A stretch of DNA of 34,491 bases from Alphaproteobacteria bacterium (GTDB taxonomy: Bacteria > Pseudomonadota > Alphaproteobacteria > CAAHEQ01 > UBA3637): positions 1 through 34,491 of the forward strand of contig JAGCVC010000015.1 of NCBI GenBank assembly GCA_017962565.1, read 5' to 3'. The stretch's first letter is position 1; every line of letters starts with the position of its first letter. Below, piece by piece: positions 17,793 through 26,158 of this stretch. The notes under the pieces were generated by a model. That model was not told the DNA's origin, did no database searches, and saw only the letters and a program-made list of their open reading frames with translations. A program made the translations under genes and the position numbers.

Positions 17793-18662
17793 TCACTTTA
17801 CCGTGTAACTGCCCTTTAATCCGTTAGGTCTGTAATACATCAGCACGATTAAGATCGTACCATACACAATTTCACGAATGTTTGCTGCTATTTCATCCGG
17901 AAAACCAAGAAAACGCAGTCCCTCTGGAAATAATATCATAAAGATAACACCCAAAAACGGTCCAAGCAAATTTCCGGAACCACCAACAAACAAAATGCAC
18001 ATGATAAACATACTTTCAGATAACGAAAAAGATGTCGGATCAATATAAGTAACATAACTGGCAAACAAGCAACCGGCAAAACCCGCCAACGCTGCGGAAA
18101 TAACAAAAGCACGTGTCAATTGTTTTTGCGGGGAAATACACAAAGTTTCAGCCGCTTTTTCATTATCACGAATAGCTTTTAATGACAAACCGAAAGGACT
18201 TTTGCCCAATATTCCGACAATGTATGTAATCAATAATGCTGCTATAATTCCCAAAATGGTAAATTGTTCCATTTTAGTAAAATAAAATCCGAAAAATTCC
18301 GGTTTGGGTATTTCTTGAATTCCGTAAGAGCCCTTTGTGACACTTTCCCAGTTATCCAAAATAGAAAATATAATCATTTGAAACCCGAGTGTCGTTAAAA
18401 CAAAGGTTTCTCCTCGAAACTTTAAGGTTGCCTTTGATAAAATCCATCCGATTAATCCCGAAAAGACGATAGCCAGTAAACAACACGCGGAAAATCCCAA
18501 GTTAAAATGCATCGCAAGTAATGCATAAGCATAAGCTCCTATACCGTAAAAAGCCGCATGCCCCATACTCATTAAACCACCAAATCCCGTAATCAGGTTC
18601 ATGGAATAAACCAGCACCAGATAAATGCAAATCATCATCATTAAATGTAATCCGTATGCCAT
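17793..18662 (-). CDS. livM: LivM-type ABC transporter permease
   Basis: The protein has 289 residues and about eight to ten hydrophobic segments. ITGFGGLMSMGHAAFYGIGAY is the conserved early segment; KSPFGLSLKAIRDNEKAAE is the cytoplasmic coupling loop, more canonical than in cluster A; FVGGSGNLLGPFLG and the C-terminal YYRPNGLKGSY are also typical. It abuts livG (18663) with no gap, so the two are surely co-translated. It partners LivH at 25041-25922. Confidence 0.93.
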   Translation of the reverse strand: MAYGLHLMMMICIYLVLVYSMNLITGFGGLMSMGHAAFYGIGAYAYALLAMHFNLGFSACCLLAIVFSGLIGWILSKATLKFRGETFVLTTLGFQMIIFSILDNWESVTKGSYGIQEIPKPEFFGFYFTKMEQFTILGIIAALLITYIVGILGKSPFGLSLKAIRDNEKAAETLCISPQKQLTRAFVISAALAGFAGCLFASYVTYIDPTSFSLSESMFIMCILFVGGSGNLLGPFLGVIFMILFPEGLRFLGFPDEIAANIREIVYGTILIVLMYYRPNGLKGSYTVK

Positions 18663-19442
18663 CTATTTATCCTTTCCTAACCCAATATAAATTCGCTTAA
18701 CTTCACTATTGTTCAACACTTTTTTTGCAGAGCCGTGTAAATAAACTTGTCCTTCATTTAAAAAGTAAATGTAATCGGATAATTTTCTGACAACCTGCAT
18801 ATTATGTTCAATTAACCCAACGGAAATATTACGTTCTTTAACCAAATTTTTGATTAAAGTCGTCATTTGCTCTACCATAACAGGTGACAAACCGGAAGTC
18901 GGTTCATCTAGCAAAATATAGCGCGGTTCACGTGCCATAATACGAGCTAAGGCAATCAACTTTTGCTGTCCGTAAGACATCTTTTCGACTTTTTTATTGG
19001 CAAATTCGCTTAATCCTATCTTTTCCAAATAATATAAAGCTTCAGCTTTATGCTTGATTAAAAAGTCTTTTAAACAATAAAAATGCGTAAAAGTCCACCA
19101 AGGAGTTTTTTCATGCTTTTCCATCAATGCAACCAATATGTTTTCTATTGCAGACATATCTGAAAAGACACGCAAGTCTTGGAACATTTGCGTCAATCCT
19201 AAATGGGCCATTTCAAAAGGTTTCAAACCAGTAACGTTTTTTTTGCCCATAAAAATCTTTCCCTTATCGGCCGACAAATTACCCGTAATGATATGAAACA
19301 ACGTTGTTTTACCAGCTCCGTTTGGACCAACAAAAGCCGTTATCATACCCGGTTTAATTTGAGCATGGATGTCTTTTAAAATTTCGACTTCCCCAAATTT
19401 TTTATAAATACCGTCAATGCTTAAAACGTTGTTATCTTCCAT
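18663..19442 (-). CDS. livG: LivG-type ABC transporter ATPase
   Basis: The protein has 259 residues. Walker A GPNGAGKT is at 39-46, the LivG hallmark LTQMFQDLRVFSDMSAIENILVA around 83-105, signature MSYGQQ at 155-160, Walker B YILLDEP at 175-181 and the H-loop histidine at 213. Length and the long helical insertion before the signature fit LivG rather than LivF. It starts three bases after the binding protein 19446-20576 and directly precedes livM. In cluster A the corresponding gene sits after livM instead. Confidence 0.94.
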   Translation of the reverse strand: MEDNNVLSIDGIYKKFGEVEILKDIHAQIKPGMITAFVGPNGAGKTTLFHIITGNLSADKGKIFMGKKNVTGLKPFEMAHLGLTQMFQDLRVFSDMSAIENILVALMEKHEKTPWWTFTHFYCLKDFLIKHKAEALYYLEKIGLSEFANKKVEKMSYGQQKLIALARIMAREPRYILLDEPTSGLSPVMVEQMTTLIKNLVKERNISVGLIEHNMQVVRKLSDYIYFLNEGQVYLHGSAKKVLNNSEVKRIYIGLGKDK

Positions 19443-19445
19443 TTT

Positions 19446-20576
19446 CTACTCTTTCACTATTTTTGCTGTTCCATCCTGTTGCATTTGCTTTATGGCCAAT
19501 GGCGCATGTGCTTCACGCCCTCCATCATATCCAAATTTTCCCACCATTGTTGGTTTATTATTAAAACCGGACAATTTTAAACGAACTGATTCTGTTGTTT
19601 GAGGCTGCGAAGAAATAATTGCTTCTGCTAATAACTTTAACGATTCATAAGAAAATCCATGAATAGCTACAGCCGGTTTTCCACGTTGTTCTTTATATTT
19701 TGTAGCAAAATCAGAGTAGCCTTGATAGTTTGAATCAATAATCGGTTCAACAAAATAAACACCGGCGGCATTATTTGCTACATGTTCATAAGTATTCGGA
19801 AAAGATATGGCCGTTTCCGAAAGAATGGGCTTGTCATAGCCGGTTTCCATAATTTGGTTGATAACAGCTGCTAAACCAGCTCCGAAACCAAAGACAACAA
19901 TAGAATCCGGTTTCTTATCCAGTACTTTTGCCACAAAGGAACGAACATCCCGTGAATCTTGAGGATATGTTTCCTGTATCACAATTTTACCACCATTATT
20001 CTGATAAGCTTTAGTAAACCCATCAGCACCCTCTTTTCCATAGTTATTGTTGATTCTCATAACGGCTGTATTTTGAATTTTTAAATCATCCGATAAGAAA
20101 TCCGCCAAAGCCTTAGTAGAATAACTGGTCGAAATCCATGAACGGAATACCCAATCAGATAGTTGGGTAACATTATCCGCGGCAGCAATGCCCATAACAA
20201 GCGTTTTGTTTTCCTTTGTTAAAGGGGCCAAAACATAACTGGGATTATCACCATAAACAACAAAGTATTTAATACCTTCACCGGCCAATTTATGGTATGC
20301 GGAAATAGTGGCTTGCGAATCATATTTCCCATCTTCCATGGATAATTTTACAGGTGTTTGTGAATGTTGCCTGTTAAAATCATCTACAGCGATTTTTAAA
20401 CATGCTAAAACATCTTTGCCTTCTTCACCATAAATTCCGCTCATTGGTAAAATTGCCCCAATTTTTATGGTGTTGTCAACTCGTTCTGCTGTCTTTTGAG
20501 ATTGCAAGTACCATGCGCGGCCACCAAACATGACCACTAATACAACAATCACCAAAATCCAAATTACTTTTTTCAC
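19446..20576 (-). CDS. Branched-chain amino-acid-type ABC substrate-binding protein (subgroup III), fifth after livH
   Basis: The protein has 376 residues with a GTG start. The upstream gene's TAA together with GGAA just before the GTG forms the ribosome site. The anchor ends FGGRAWYLQSQKTAE. IGAILPMSGIYGEEGKD opens lobe 1. FVVYGDNPSYVLAPLTKE is the ligand loop, and KPDSIVVFGFGAGLAAVINQI the interlobe motif. MRINNNYGKEGADGF aligns with the IKNNYGDD segment of the neighbours 20581, 22794 and 23904. It is followed by livG. Confidence 0.92.
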   Translation of the reverse strand: MKKVIWILVIVVLVVMFGGRAWYLQSQKTAERVDNTIKIGAILPMSGIYGEEGKDVLACLKIAVDDFNRQHSQTPVKLSMEDGKYDSQATISAYHKLAGEGIKYFVVYGDNPSYVLAPLTKENKTLVMGIAAADNVTQLSDWVFRSWISTSYSTKALADFLSDDLKIQNTAVMRINNNYGKEGADGFTKAYQNNGGKIVIQETYPQDSRDVRSFVAKVLDKKPDSIVVFGFGAGLAAVINQIMETGYDKPILSETAISFPNTYEHVANNAAGVYFVEPIIDSNYQGYSDFATKYKEQRGKPAVAIHGFSYESLKLLAEAIISSQPQTTESVRLKLSGFNNKPTMVGKFGYDGGREAHAPLAIKQMQQDGTAKIVKE

Positions 20577-20580
20577 TTCC

Positions 20581-21672
20581 TTATTCCCTTACAATTTTTG
20601 TTGTACCATCCGGTTGCATTTGTTTAATAAGCAATTTGGGAAAAATAATCTCCCTTTTCTCATCATAACTGATTTTACCCAAAGGTGTATCAAAGTTTTT
20701 GATATTCAAAAGTGCTTGACGTATACTATCAGCACCATTATCAGAAGCATTTTTAATTGCCTCAGCCAATAATAACGTACCAATATACGCGAACATCGCG
20801 TGCAAGCTCATCTTATTATTCGGATCTAAAAAATCCCACGTCGTAGAAGTAAAGTAAACATCGGCACCTTTACTTTTCCAAATAGCATAATCCACCATAG
20901 CATCCGGAGTGGTCAAAATTGCGCCGGAATAGCCTTGTTCCTTCAATGTATCGATTGCAGCCGCCACTCCATGTTCAAATCCAAAAACAACGACAGCTTT
21001 TGGATTTTTATCTATAATCTTGGCAACTTGTGATTTAACATCTGTGTCAGAAATAGAAAAACTTTCCGTCAAAACAACTTTACCTTCTAAATTTGCATAT
21101 GCTTGTGAAAAATTATCTTCATAATCATCACCAAACTGGTTTTTAATCTTAAATATAGCTACTTCATTTACCCCTAAATCATTTTTAATAAAATCGGCCA
21201 ATAAGTCAGCCTGCGGTTTTACGTAAATCCACCCCCGAAACATCCAATTACTTAAACTTGGAATTTCTGTATTTGCAGCAGAAGTTGCAATAGTAGGAAT
21301 TTTGGCTTGTTCGACAAGTGGTGCTAAAGTTAAGACGGGAACACTTCCCATTATAATAAGTCCCTGTATTTCATCATTTAAGGCTTTTTTGAAGGCACTT
21401 AAAGAATCCTTTGCTAGAAACTTATGATCTTGAACAGATAACTTGATTTTAAAGCCATATTCCGGTTTGTTATTTATTTCTTTAACTGCCTCTTGGGCGC
21501 CCGAAAGAGCCTCTTTCCCAGAGGGCGAAGAAAAACCACTTAAGTCACTTAAAAAACCAATTTTAATAATCCTATCCGTTTCACTTTTTGTCTGCTTGCG
21601 CAAGTAATATGCTCGTCCACCGAACACGGCAACTAAAACAACAATACATAAACCAACTATAATTTTTTTCAT
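20581..21672 (-). CDS. Branched-chain amino-acid-type ABC substrate-binding protein (subgroup III), fourth after livH
   Basis: The protein has 363 residues. The anchor MKKIIVGLCIVVLVAVFGGRAYYLRKQ is nearly the same as in 21677-22789. The mature part opens IGFLSDLSGFSSPSGKEA; the ligand loop is IIMGSVPVLTLAPLVEQ. KNQFGDDYEDNFSQAY and NPKAVVVFGFEHGVAAAI are subgroup III features. The glycine of the usual GYG motif is replaced (FEHG), and the FRGWIYVKPQADLL stretch is close to that of 14727-15836. It ends IKQMQPDGTTKIVRE. It lies four bases from both neighbours. Confidence 0.92.
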   Translation of the reverse strand: MKKIIVGLCIVVLVAVFGGRAYYLRKQTKSETDRIIKIGFLSDLSGFSSPSGKEALSGAQEAVKEINNKPEYGFKIKLSVQDHKFLAKDSLSAFKKALNDEIQGLIIMGSVPVLTLAPLVEQAKIPTIATSAANTEIPSLSNWMFRGWIYVKPQADLLADFIKNDLGVNEVAIFKIKNQFGDDYEDNFSQAYANLEGKVVLTESFSISDTDVKSQVAKIIDKNPKAVVVFGFEHGVAAAIDTLKEQGYSGAILTTPDAMVDYAIWKSKGADVYFTSTTWDFLDPNNKMSLHAMFAYIGTLLLAEAIKNASDNGADSIRQALLNIKNFDTPLGKISYDEKREIIFPKLLIKQMQPDGTTKIVRE

Positions 21673-21676
21673 TTTT

Positions 21677-22789
21677 TTATTCCTTTACTATTTTTGCTGT
21701 TCCATCCGGTTGAAGCTGTTTAATAACAATCGGCAATTTCATCCATTTATTCTTATCAATGGTCACAGGTCCTAACACTGTTTTCAAATCTTTTGTTTGT
21801 TGGATGTTGTTATAAATGTCCATAGGTTTATATTCGGCTGTTTGAATAGCATTCATAAGAGCCTGTGCTCCGACATAACTCATCATGGTAAAAGTAGATG
21901 GTTTTTTACCGAATTTTTCTTTGAATTCAGCCAAGAATTCTTTAATTTCAGGTATGTCTGTATTGTCATCAAACAATGTGTCTGTCCAATATAACGGATA
22001 AGGTGTCTTTGCCAATTCATGTTTAATGGAAGAAACATTCGGATCTGATACAATTGTGCCTGTAAAACCTTGTTCCCGTAACGTGTTTAAAATGGCTGTA
22101 TAAGTTGAACCATATCCCAACACAATCACAACATCCGGTTTATAGCTCAACACTTTTGATACCAAAGGTCTGACTTCCATTACATTGGGGTCAAATTGTT
22201 CTGAATTAATAACTTGAACGGTATCTTTGAACTTGTCTTTCAAACGTTTTGTTGATTCCACATGTGCCATATCTTTTTGATGAACAATAACTACATTTTG
22301 CGGTTTTAACATCTCATTTACAAAGCTGAAAATACTGTCCGTCCAATCTGTGCTAGATGGGCTCAAATTAACCACAACTGGACTGTCATTCAATTCTTTT
22401 GATTCAGCCATGGCGAACAAAGGCAATTTTTGTTCTTGTGCAATAGACACAATGGCTTTTGCAGGTAAATCACCATAGACAAAATACAAGTCTACCCCTT
22501 GTGATTGCAACTTACGGAAAGCGGAAACAGAATCTTTGGAAGTATATTTATCATCTTCATATATAACTTTAATTTTCACATCCCGTTTTGCGTTCATTTT
22601 TTCTGCCAACAAATTTAACGCACTTACAACATTCTTACCTTCAAAAGCCATAAAACCGGAAGTCGGAACAAGTGCTCCAATCTTCACCACATTGGTATCA
22701 GTTTCGCGGTGTTGGTAAAGCCACAAAGCACGACCACCGAACACGGCAATTAAAACAACAATACATAAACCAACTATAATTTTTTTCAT
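21677..22789 (-). CDS. Branched-chain amino-acid-type ABC substrate-binding protein (subgroup II), third after livH
   Basis: The protein has 370 residues. The anchor MKKIIVGLCIVVLIAVFGG is followed by RALWLYQHRE and IGALVPTSGFMAFEGKN. The ligand loop VDLYFVYGDLPAKAIVSI and the VLGYGSTYTAILNTLREQGF interlobe motif are well kept. The YWTDTLFDDN segment and VLGPVTI block make it the partner of 13617-14723. It ends IKQLQPDGTAKIVKE, and the AAG-GAA-TAA codons double as the next gene's ribosome site. Confidence 0.92.
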   Translation of the reverse strand: MKKIIVGLCIVVLIAVFGGRALWLYQHRETDTNVVKIGALVPTSGFMAFEGKNVVSALNLLAEKMNAKRDVKIKVIYEDDKYTSKDSVSAFRKLQSQGVDLYFVYGDLPAKAIVSIAQEQKLPLFAMAESKELNDSPVVVNLSPSSTDWTDSIFSFVNEMLKPQNVVIVHQKDMAHVESTKRLKDKFKDTVQVINSEQFDPNVMEVRPLVSKVLSYKPDVVIVLGYGSTYTAILNTLREQGFTGTIVSDPNVSSIKHELAKTPYPLYWTDTLFDDNTDIPEIKEFLAEFKEKFGKKPSTFTMMSYVGAQALMNAIQTAEYKPMDIYNNIQQTKDLKTVLGPVTIDKNKWMKLPIVIKQLQPDGTAKIVKE

Positions 22790-22793
22790 TTTT

Positions 22794-23900
22794 TTATTCC
22801 TTTATAACCTTTGCTGCACCATTCGATTGCATTTGTTTGATAATAACCGGCGGATGCGGTTCACCATCCTTATCATACCCGATTATTCCCATCACTGTTT
22901 TAAAATTTTGAATATCATAGAACCCTTGATTTAAATCTGTTTTATTTTCAAGCGCTTTCATTAAAACATCAACAGTCACATAAGACAAAACTGCAAAAAC
23001 ATCCGGATCAGATCCAATCTTAGCACGATATCTTTCCAAATAGCGCGGACTCATCTGATCAACTCTGTAATCACCAATTGCAAAATAGGTTCCCTCTGCT
23101 TGATTATAAATATTTTTCCAAACAGCTTCATCCGTGACGGTATGATCTGTAATAAAATCACCCTTATATCCTCGTTCGGCCAATTGATTAAAAGCAGCAT
23201 TATATCCGGGACCGAAACCAAACATTCCAATCAGTTGTGGTTTTTCATCTAAAATTTTTAAAGCCTGTGCTCGAACATCCATATCCCCGATATTATAACT
23301 CTCTTCAATTAAAATCTTACCACCCAATGCTGTATAATACTTTTGAAATTCGTTGCTGAAGTCATCTCCATAGTTATTTTTAACTTTAAAAATAGCCATT
23401 TCCGTTTGCTTCATATCATGAAACACAAAGTCTGCTATTTTTTTTACCAAGTCTGTTGTTGAAGTACAAACCCGGAACATATACGGACTTTTTGACGGAA
23501 GTTGTGAATCACCCAGAGCCAATGCAATTGTAGGCACCTTTGTTTCATTAATCAATGGTAGCAAACCAAACGCCGGCAAATCACCAAAAACAATATAAGC
23601 ATCTGGATTAGATGTTTTTAACTTATTAAATGCGGAAATACTGTCTTTGACTGTGTACCTGCCATCCTCAAAAAGATACTGAATTTTATAAGGTTTATCA
23701 GCGGTCAGTTCTTCTGTTGCAATTTTTAATGTCGTAACAACACGATTTGTCAGATTTTCATCAAATCCCGACAAAGGAACAACAACTCCAATTTTGATAG
23801 CATCTTTATTTTGCTCTGCTTGTTGGTGCAGATACCACATACGACCACCGAATACGGCAATCAAAACAACTACAAACAAACCAACAAGTATTCTTTTCAC
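22794..23900 (-). CDS. Branched-chain amino-acid-type ABC substrate-binding protein (subgroup III), second after livH
   Basis: The protein has 368 residues with a GTG start at 23898-23900. The ribosome site AAGGA comes from the last codons of the gene upstream. The anchor ends FGGRMWYLHQQAEQN. IGVVVPLSGFDENLTNR, the ligand loop YIVFGDLPAFGLLPLI and the interlobe motif LIGMFGFGPGYNAAFNQL are present. FKVKNNYGDDFSNEFQKYY puts it in subgroup III, closest to 23904-25028. The C-terminus is IKQMQSNGAAKVIKE. Confidence 0.92.
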   Translation of the reverse strand: MKRILVGLFVVVLIAVFGGRMWYLHQQAEQNKDAIKIGVVVPLSGFDENLTNRVVTTLKIATEELTADKPYKIQYLFEDGRYTVKDSISAFNKLKTSNPDAYIVFGDLPAFGLLPLINETKVPTIALALGDSQLPSKSPYMFRVCTSTTDLVKKIADFVFHDMKQTEMAIFKVKNNYGDDFSNEFQKYYTALGGKILIEESYNIGDMDVRAQALKILDEKPQLIGMFGFGPGYNAAFNQLAERGYKGDFITDHTVTDEAVWKNIYNQAEGTYFAIGDYRVDQMSPRYLERYRAKIGSDPDVFAVLSYVTVDVLMKALENKTDLNQGFYDIQNFKTVMGIIGYDKDGEPHPPVIIKQMQSNGAAKVIKE

Positions 23901-23903
23901 TTT

Positions 23904-25028
23904 TTATTCCTTCACTATTTTTGCCGTCCCATCCGCTTGCATTTGTTTAATGGATAAAGAATCTAAATATAATTCTCCGTCCGCATTAAATGTGACTTTT
24001 CCCATAACGGTATCAAAATCTTTAAGAGATAAAAGGGCTCTTCTGATTCCCTCTGGTTCAGTTCCTCCACGCCTTATGGCCTCTGTTAAAACCTGCATTG
24101 TCATCAAAGTAAAAGCTGTAAAAATATCAGGTTCTTCTTGAATAGCTTTTTGATACCTACCCTTAAAAGTCGGAAGTTGTTCAAAACCATATTCAGCCGT
24201 TGCAAAATAACACCCTTCTGCATTGTTGGTAATGTGGCTATATACTTCGGTATCCATAATGGCGCTTTCCGTCAAAACAATACCTTCATAAGCATTTTCC
24301 TTTAACTGATTAAATGCGGCAATATATCCTGTTCCTGATCCAGTGATAAAAACAGCTTTCGGATTTGTGTTCAAAATTTTAGCAATTTGCGGACGAACAT
24401 CCAAAGAATCCATGGCATAGCTTTCATTTATCAAAACTTTTCCACCACCTTGTTCAAATTTTTCAATAAAGGTATTGGCCATATCATCACCATAGTTGTT
24501 TTTAATTCTTAAAATTGCAACCGTATCTGCACCTTTATCTAACAAGAACTTGCTATTCTTTTCGGCCAACACATTATTTGCATGAAATGCCCTAAACAGA
24601 TAAGGATTGTTTTTTGTAATATCTGCCGTTCCTGTAATCAAAGCAATTGTTGGAATTTTATTTTCCTTGATACGAGTTTTTAATCCATACACAGGAACAT
24701 CCCCCAAAACGATGATTGCATTTGGTTTATCCGTTATCAGTTTGTTAAAAGCGGATAAACTGTCTTTGACCGTATATTTGCCATCTTCTAGCTGATAAGA
24801 AATACACTGATTTTCCAACAAGTTTTCGGCTTCAATTATGTCTTTTGCAACATTTAAAGTGGCAACAATCTTCTTATTGCTATCGGACACAATTCCACTC
24901 ATTGGCAACACTGCACCAATCTTCACGATGTCGTCTCCTGTTTCTTTATGTTGATAGAGCCACCATGCCCGTCCACCAAAGACAGCTATTAAAACCACGA
25001 CACATAAACCGATTATAATTTTTTTCAT
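23904..25028 (-). CDS. Branched-chain amino-acid-type ABC substrate-binding protein (subgroup III), first after livH
   Basis: The protein has 374 residues and follows livH by 12 bases, the same spacing as in cluster A. The anchor MKKIIIGLCVVVLIAVFGG is followed by RAWWLYQHKE and IGAVLPMSGIVSDSNKK. The ligand loop is IIVLGDVPVYGLKTRIKE, with ILRIKNNYGDDMANTFIEKF and NPKAVFITGSGTGYIAAFNQL further on. It is closest to 22794-23900. It ends IKQMQADGTAKIVKE. The ribosome site AAGGAATAAAAGA follows the livH stop. Confidence 0.92.
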   Translation of the reverse strand: MKKIIIGLCVVVLIAVFGGRAWWLYQHKETGDDIVKIGAVLPMSGIVSDSNKKIVATLNVAKDIIEAENLLENQCISYQLEDGKYTVKDSLSAFNKLITDKPNAIIVLGDVPVYGLKTRIKENKIPTIALITGTADITKNNPYLFRAFHANNVLAEKNSKFLLDKGADTVAILRIKNNYGDDMANTFIEKFEQGGGKVLINESYAMDSLDVRPQIAKILNTNPKAVFITGSGTGYIAAFNQLKENAYEGIVLTESAIMDTEVYSHITNNAEGCYFATAEYGFEQLPTFKGRYQKAIQEEPDIFTAFTLMTMQVLTEAIRRGGTEPEGIRRALLSLKDFDTVMGKVTFNADGELYLDSLSIKQMQADGTAKIVKE

Positions 25029-25040
25029 TCTTTTATTCCT

Positions 25041-25922
25041 TTATTTTTCTTCCAAACGTTTGCTGTTTCCGATTAATCCAGATGGTTTAAATAACAAAAC
25101 AAAAATCAAAATAATGAAAGTCACCATACTGACCCATTCACCGGAAAATTTCCAACTGACAATGCTTTGGCACAATGCTAAAATGAAGGCACCTAATCCC
25201 CAACCCCAATATTTATCTATACCACCAAAAAATACGGCCACAGAAGCTGTTAATAAATAAGACATACCGACATGAGGTTCTATACCGACATCATACGCGA
25301 TTAATGCCGCCGGAAGTGCTATCATCAAAGAACTGACAGCAATGATTAACTGTCTGATTTTTTGCAAAGGCAATCCCATTACGGGAACCAACCGTGGTTG
25401 ATCACCCATAGCCCAGGCTACTTTAAAATAAGGATTTTTACGTATCAACAATCCTAAAATCACAAAAGCAGAAGCACAAATTAAAAATTCATACAGTTGA
25501 ATTCTGGTTACCTTTAATCCATAGAAAATATATGTAGGCTCTAAATCAACAGAAATACTTTTTACATTATTGCCAAAAAGCAACGCAATTGTATTTTCGA
25601 TAATAATCATGACACCCAAAGAAGCCAACATTACTACACCGGATGTTGATTTTTTCTTTGCAAAAGGATAATAAACACAACTTTCTAAAATGGCGCCGGC
25701 AATAAGAGTAGCAAGTAAAGTCAAACCGGCGGCAATGGGGGTTGAAAGGTGCAGCAATGCTACAAAAGTATAAAAAAAGTATCCGACTAAAATGAACATA
25801 CCACCCAGGGCGATATGAAAAATACGCAACGACCTGTATACCAACCCAAAAGCAACAGCCATACACGCGACAAGCGCCCCTTGAACCAAGCCATTGATAA
25901 GAAGTTGCAATAATAATATCAT
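25041..25922 (-). CDS. livH: LivH-type ABC transporter permease, first gene of cluster B operon
   Basis: The protein has 293 residues with about eight hydrophobic segments. LLINGLVQGALVACMAVAFGLVYRSLRIFHIA at the start, GVMIIIENTIALLFGN, the GMSYLLTASVAVFFGGIDK loop and FKPSGLIGNSKRLEEK at the end are LivH features. The coupling loop (MGDQPRLVPVMGLPLQKIRQL) is less canonical than in the cluster A protein, so the two LivH are not recent copies. AAGGGG stands nine bases before the ATG and a promoter at 25957-25986. The operon runs on to livF. Confidence 0.93.
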   Translation of the reverse strand: MILLLQLLINGLVQGALVACMAVAFGLVYRSLRIFHIALGGMFILVGYFFYTFVALLHLSTPIAAGLTLLATLIAGAILESCVYYPFAKKKSTSGVVMLASLGVMIIIENTIALLFGNNVKSISVDLEPTYIFYGLKVTRIQLYEFLICASAFVILGLLIRKNPYFKVAWAMGDQPRLVPVMGLPLQKIRQLIIAVSSLMIALPAALIAYDVGIEPHVGMSYLLTASVAVFFGGIDKYWGWGLGAFILALCQSIVSWKFSGEWVSMVTFIILIFVLLFKPSGLIGNSKRLEEK

Positions 25923-25956
25923 AAAATTCTACCCCTTTGCATACCAAACTTGTGAA

Positions 25957-25986
25957 AGCATAGCACAAAAAATGTACTTTTGTAAA
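25957..25986 (-). promoter_or_regulatory. Sigma-70 promoter of the cluster B livH operon
   Basis: Minus-strand TTTACA (25981-25986), 18-base spacer, TATGCT (25957-25962), about 35 bases before the livH ATG. The rest of the AT-rich gap 25987-26127 shows no other feature I can support. Confidence 0.6.
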
Positions 25987-26127
25987 GTTTTTTGGTATTA
26001 AAATGTGAAATTATCCATTTTGTTTTAAAAAGTTTTAGAAAATGCTTCTTAAAACGGATAAAATGTGTATATCTCATTGTTCTTGAGCAAATATGTATTA
26101 TGCATACGATATCATCTTTATCAATAA

Positions 26128-26153
26128 CAAGGCCAACCATCTAGGTGGCCTTG
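26128..26153 (-). terminator. Hairpin, probable terminator of the acetyltransferase gene
   Basis: The arms CAAGGCC(A)ACC and GGTGGCCTTG form about ten pairs with one bulge around a five-base loop, six bases past the stop of the gene at 26159. The T-run on either strand is interrupted, so termination could be weak or could need Rho. Confidence 0.5.
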
Positions 26154-26158
26154 TTTGG

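Noticed and set aside
2575-25028. Lipoprotein signal in the binding proteins (Cys within the hydrophobic segment)
   Set aside because: The residue before Cys is Leu or Ile and the Cys lies in the middle of the hydrophobic stretch, which does not fit a lipobox.
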